Origin: UBA2336 sp046294915
GTDB taxonomy: Bacteria > Bacteroidota > Bacteroidia > Cytophagales > Cyclobacteriaceae
Length of the DNA: 44,554 bases
Reading direction: 5' to 3'
Assembly (NCBI GenBank): GCA_046294915.1
Contig: JBKBOE010000018.1
Location: forward strand, 1 to 44,554
Shown here: piece after piece, positions 41,144 through 44,554 of the stretch
Layout: every line of letters starts with the position of its first letter
Position numbering within the stretch: position 1 is the first letter of the stretch
Translations under genes and position numbers: made by a program
Notes under the pieces: model-generated
Told to the model about the DNA's origin: nothing
The model's database searches: none
The model's input: the letters and a program-made list of their open reading frames with translations, nothing else

Positions 41144-41974
41144 ATGTACTACACCCGCCTGCAGGTAATATGCACACCTGAGTTTTCGGAAATCCTGATG
41201 GCCGAAACCGCGGAAGCCGGCTTTACTACGTTTATGGAAACCGAAAAGGGATTTGAAGCGTATCTTGAAAAAAATCAGTACGACAAGGAAAAACTTCAGC
41301 AGATTAAACAAAAGTATTCGGGCATAACTCCGGTTGTCTTTTATCTGGATCGGGTAGAAAAACAAAACTGGAATGAAGAATGGGAAAAGAATTACGAACC
41401 CATTCTGGTAGAAAACAAATGCCTGATCCGGGCCGCATTCCATCAGCCGGAGAAAAATTATCCTTACGAAATCATCATCACACCCAAAATGTCGTTTGGC
41501 ACAGGGCATCATCAAACCACGTACCTGATGATCAAAGCCCAGCTTGAAATGGATCATGCCAACAAAACCGTGATGGATGCCGGCACCGGAACGGGAGTAT
41601 TAGCTATCATGGCATCGAAGTTGGGAGCCTTTAGGGTAGAGGCATTTGATATTGACGAATGGAGCATCCTGAACAGTACAGAGAATGCTCAAGTAAATAG
41701 CTGTCAGAACATTTTCATCCGGCAGGGAAAGATCAGCGAGCTTACTTTTGAATCAGAGTTTGACATTATCCTGGCCAACATCAACAAAAACATTCTGCTT
41801 GAAGAATTGCATCAGTATGTGGCTTACCTGAAGCCTGGCGGGCGGTTGCTGCTAAGCGGTTTTTATGAAAAAGATATTCCCGATTTACTCACGGAAGCAC
41901 ACCGGTATGCGTTAATGCAGATACAAGCCGATGTGCGCGATAACTGGGCCAGCCTGCTGCTCGTAAGGAGGTAA
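41144..41974 (+). CDS. prmA: Ribosomal protein L11 methyltransferase
   Basis: A 276-residue SAM-dependent methyltransferase. The N-terminal substrate-binding domain (about 1-100) ends with WNEEWEKNYEPILV. The catalytic domain has ITPKMSFGTGHHQTTYLM, the SAM motif VMDAGTGTGVLAIMASKLGA, EAFDIDEWSILNSTENA, and the FDIILANINKNILLEEL motif with the N-I-N variant of the usual NI(L/N). It ends DNWASLLLVRR. PrmA trimethylates L11 of the large ribosomal subunit. It follows tpiA by 12 bases on the same strand, so the two are probably cotranscribed. Confidence 0.95.
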   Translation: MYYTRLQVICTPEFSEILMAETAEAGFTTFMETEKGFEAYLEKNQYDKEKLQQIKQKYSGITPVVFYLDRVEKQNWNEEWEKNYEPILVENKCLIRAAFHQPEKNYPYEIIITPKMSFGTGHHQTTYLMIKAQLEMDHANKTVMDAGTGTGVLAIMASKLGAFRVEAFDIDEWSILNSTENAQVNSCQNIFIRQGKISELTFESEFDIILANINKNILLEELHQYVAYLKPGGRLLLSGFYEKDIPDLLTEAHRYALMQIQADVRDNWASLLLVRR

Positions 41975-42031
41975 GCAGCAGCAGTTTGGGCATGCGGCTA
42001 TTTTTTGCGAATTTCAAAGGTTTTAACAGGT

Positions 42032-44554
42032 GTGAAAGCGCTTTTTCAATATTCACTGCTTCTTTTGGCTGTGGGAGTGTTTGCCCAAAGCCGCAATAAA
42101 CCGGTAACGTTTACCAGCTTCCCCGACAGCATTCGGGTGGTGCTTGAAAATACCCGGAATACCGAGGCCATGGTGGTGGGTGGCGGGCTTACCACGGCAT
42201 GGAATAACCTGGGCCAGGATCAGCAGTTCCGTATTCAGAATCAGTTTTACCGGATGAAGCGAAACGGCTACAAACTGCGCCCGCATTTCGTTGACTATTT
42301 CGGATGCATTGTTAACGCAGTGAGCGTTGAAGGAGCCGATATTACTACGCTAAATCAATTTCTGGGAGTTGTCGATAAGGTGGTGGCTAATTACAAGCCC
42401 GATAAAGCACTCAAGTTTCTTTCCGCATCAAAACAGTTTTTTCTTCATCATGCTTTGTATTACGATAAAACCTACCGGTTGTATGCCCGCGAAGATGACT
42501 ATCAGTTTGATTATCTGGAATACATCCCGCCACCTGTGGATACAACAACCGTTGAGGAGACAAGTTGGGACGATTGGCAGGATGAGCCCCTGGACACCAC
42601 CCCGCAGGTAATTGAACCGTATTGGATGACCCCAGCGCCTCAGCCCACTATTGAAGGACCGGTAATTCGTTTTAATCGCGTATCGCTGAACATCGTTACG
42701 CCTTCTGACTCGGCCTGGCTTCGCAACACGAAAGGCATTTTTTCACTAACAGAAAACTTGTTTGTAGGAGAAGAAGGAAAGTTTGACTGGACATCGGCAG
42801 GCCTTGGTGCCGATTCGGTGTACTGTAACTTTACAACCTATACGTTTAAGGTAAACAAACCGGAGTTAAAGGCCGACCTTGTAAAATTTAACTACACCGG
42901 TAAAACCCCCGGTTTTATTTTTGGCAAGTTTGAATTCCGCTCGCAGCCCCGCAAAGCAGGAGTAAAATCGGCATGGCCGCATTTTATCTCCTACCAAAGC
43001 GATTTGGCCATCCGTGGTTTCGGTAATGAAAGGATGACCTACCGCGGGGGTTTTTCATTGCAGGGATCAACGATCAGCAGCGCCAATGTAAATAACGAAT
43101 TTTCTACATTGGCGGTGGCCGATAGCCTGGGGTCAAAACAATTTCAGGCAAAATCGCGCGACTTTGTTTTTAATGACTCTACCGTCTCTTCAAAGCGTAC
43201 CGCTTTTGTTTTATACCAATTCAATGATTCGGTAGTCCATCATTCCGTTCAGATGAACTTCAATTATAAAAAAAACAAAGTTGTACTGATGACTGAAAGG
43301 GGACCTTACAAGGCCACCCCCTTTACCGCCAGCTTTTTTGGTTTGGATTTTACGGCCGACCTTATTCGATGGAACCTGGCGGCCGACAGCCTGGATATTT
43401 CAACAGTGGGCGGCCGCTCCACCGTGCCGATGATCCTCGAATCACGCGATTATTATGATCCCCGGGATTTTCATGAGTTACATGGCTCCGGATTTAATTT
43501 TCATCCGCTGGCCGTTGTGGCTAAATATTGTCTGGACAATAACACACGCGAAATACACAGTGGCGACATCGCGCAGGTATTTAACCTGAAAATTGTTGAT
43601 GCACAAAAAGCCCTTGAATTCCTGGCCATCAAAGGCCTTCTTGAATACTGGCCCGAAAAAGATCTGGCAATTGTTAAGGAAAAAGCCGTTTCGCAATACC
43701 TGGCGTATAAAGGCGAAATGGATTACGATAATATGAAAATTCATTCGGTGATGGGATCGTTTGCCATGGCCGACCTGAAAAAGCCGCTGCACGCCAATGC
43801 TACCCTGAGTTTTAAAAACCGCAATATGGTGGTGCGTGGAGTAGAAGAATTCAGTTTAAGCGATTCGCTCAATGTGGTGATCAAGCCCGATAGCAGTGTA
43901 ATCACCGTGCTTCAAAACCGCGACATCAAATTTGACGGCACCATTACGGCCGGCAACTTTGAAATATCCGGTAAGGACTTTACGCTGAAATACGACAGCT
44001 TCTTCATTAACCTGAACCGGATTGACTCCATTAACTTTTTTACGATGGAGAAAAATGCACGAGGCCAGATGGTTCGGAGAAAAATAAATAACTCCATGGT
44101 GGGTGCTGATTCAACCGCGGCTGCCGAAGGAGGGCTTGGTGACATTTCAAAATCATCGGGTACCCTGTTCATCAGCCGGCCTGACAATAAATCGGGCAAG
44201 AAAAAAATCCCCAATTACCCGCGCCTCGATGCGACCACAGGAGGTGTGATTTATTTCGACAGGCCCGAGGTGCTCAATGGCGTGTACGATCGTTCGGTGT
44301 TTTTTGTAGTGCCTCCCTTTAAGCTGGATAGCCTGAACGATGCCGACCCAACCTCCATCAACTTCGAGGGCACCTTTGTATCAAGCGGTATGTTCCCCAG
44401 CTTCAAAGAAAAACTGCATACCATGCCCGATAAATCACTGGGCTTTGAGCACATTGTTCCGCGTGGGGGGTATCAGCTATACAAAGGCGATGGCAAGTTT
44501 GAGGGCGTGATTACACTCGATAATCGTGGTATCCGGTCAACCGGAACTATAAAC
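42032..44554 (+). CDS. Large exported protein of unknown function, N-terminal 841 codons (runs off window)
   Basis: An open frame begins at GTG 42032 and is uninterrupted to the right edge. GTG is chosen because the translation then gives a clean signal peptide (KALFQYSLLLLAVGVFAQ); no in-frame ATG lies nearby upstream, though TTG 42005 is possible. The mature part is long and beta-rich, with repeated FxFxx-type strands (YQSDLAIRGFGNERMTYRGG, FSLQGSTISSANVNNEF, KARDFVFNDSTV-like) and a proline/acid linker near residues 165-210. Around residues 490-560 a helical section (GDIAQVFNLKIVDAQKALEF, LAIKGLLEY) resembles a winged-helix fold and stands out. I recognize no named family; a surface or periplasmic structural role is a guess. 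Confidence 0.75.
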   Translation, partial: MKALFQYSLLLLAVGVFAQSRNKPVTFTSFPDSIRVVLENTRNTEAMVVGGGLTTAWNNLGQDQQFRIQNQFYRMKRNGYKLRPHFVDYFGCIVNAVSVEGADITTLNQFLGVVDKVVANYKPDKALKFLSASKQFFLHHALYYDKTYRLYAREDDYQFDYLEYIPPPVDTTTVEETSWDDWQDEPLDTTPQVIEPYWMTPAPQPTIEGPVIRFNRVSLNIVTPSDSAWLRNTKGIFSLTENLFVGEEGKFDWTSAGLGADSVYCNFTTYTFKVNKPELKADLVKFNYTGKTPGFIFGKFEFRSQPRKAGVKSAWPHFISYQSDLAIRGFGNERMTYRGGFSLQGSTISSANVNNEFSTLAVADSLGSKQFQAKSRDFVFNDSTVSSKRTAFVLYQFNDSVVHHSVQMNFNYKKNKVVLMTERGPYKATPFTASFFGLDFTADLIRWNLAADSLDISTVGGRSTVPMILESRDYYDPRDFHELHGSGFNFHPLAVVAKYCLDNNTREIHSGDIAQVFNLKIVDAQKALEFLAIKGLLEYWPEKDLAIVKEKAVSQYLAYKGEMDYDNMKIHSVMGSFAMADLKKPLHANATLSFKNRNMVVRGVEEFSLSDSLNVVIKPDSSVITVLQNRDIKFDGTITAGNFEISGKDFTLKYDSFFINLNRIDSINFFTMEKNARGQMVRRKINNSMVGADSTAAAEGGLGDISKSSGTLFISRPDNKSGKKKIPNYPRLDATTGGVIYFDRPEVLNGVYDRSVFFVVPPFKLDSLNDADPTSINFEGTFVSSGMFPSFKEKLHTMPDKSLGFEHIVPRGGYQLYKGDGKFEGVITLDNRGIRSTGTIN

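Overview
The window looks like a piece of a chromosome from the phylum Bacteroidota, most likely the order Cytophagales. The best single marker is a gldB gene (gliding-motility lipoprotein, 39304-40311). Several gene starts are preceded by the Bacteroidota-type -7 promoter motif TAnnTTTG, and there are many secreted or lipid-anchored proteins. I found no rRNA, tRNA, CRISPR array, insertion sequence, integrase or phage gene. The window reads as ordinary core and conserved-accessory chromosome.

Left block (1-7719), all on the minus strand: the start of a PLP-dependent threonine/serine dehydratase, a small 15-bp tandem repeat, polA, a PhoD-type phosphatase lipoprotein, a DUF4153 membrane protein, and two adjacent exported thioredoxin-fold proteins with a clear terminator. 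The longest non-coding gap (7720-8081) follows. It carries three DnaA-box-like 9-mers and separates this minus-strand block from a mostly plus-strand block.

Plus block (8082-24365): an FMN nitronate monooxygenase overlapping a VOC protein, recG, a large beta-propeller/Y_Y_Y sensor-like membrane protein without a kinase, then a tight run of DinB, a PBP4-type carboxypeptidase, a GH3 hexosaminidase with a coiled-coil tail, two small membrane coiled-coil proteins, hutG and hutF. A 1,053-residue exported BNR-propeller protein ends at a strong terminator, and a GNAT acetyltransferase follows. The PBP4 and GH3 genes suggest peptidoglycan remodelling. The hutF and hutG genes give the last two steps of histidine breakdown by the formylglutamate route.

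Right block (24374-44554), mixed strands: a lipoprotein gene broken twice at A8 tracts, a PlsC-type acyltransferase overlapping a bile-acid:sodium-symporter-type transporter, a DUF2214 protein, an unknown exported protein, a TPR histidine kinase with its LuxR-type regulator, an exported esterase-like protein, and a stand-alone receiver protein converging on a soluble histidine kinase. These are followed by a LEA2 lipoprotein divergent from a 2OG-Fe(II) dioxygenase, a second DinB protein, an exported dienelactone-hydrolase-like protein, a CBS-pair protein, an acyl-CoA synthetase, gldB, tpiA, prmA, and the first 841 codons of a large unknown exported protein that runs off the window.

The most interesting points are the PolA whose proofreading residues all appear replaced, the doubly frameshifted lipoprotein, the three consecutive genes ending in charged coiled coils, the kinase-less propeller sensor, the DnaA-box-like cluster at the strand switch, and two precise inverted repeats next to regulator genes. 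No gene cluster here is clearly a new defence or biosynthetic system.
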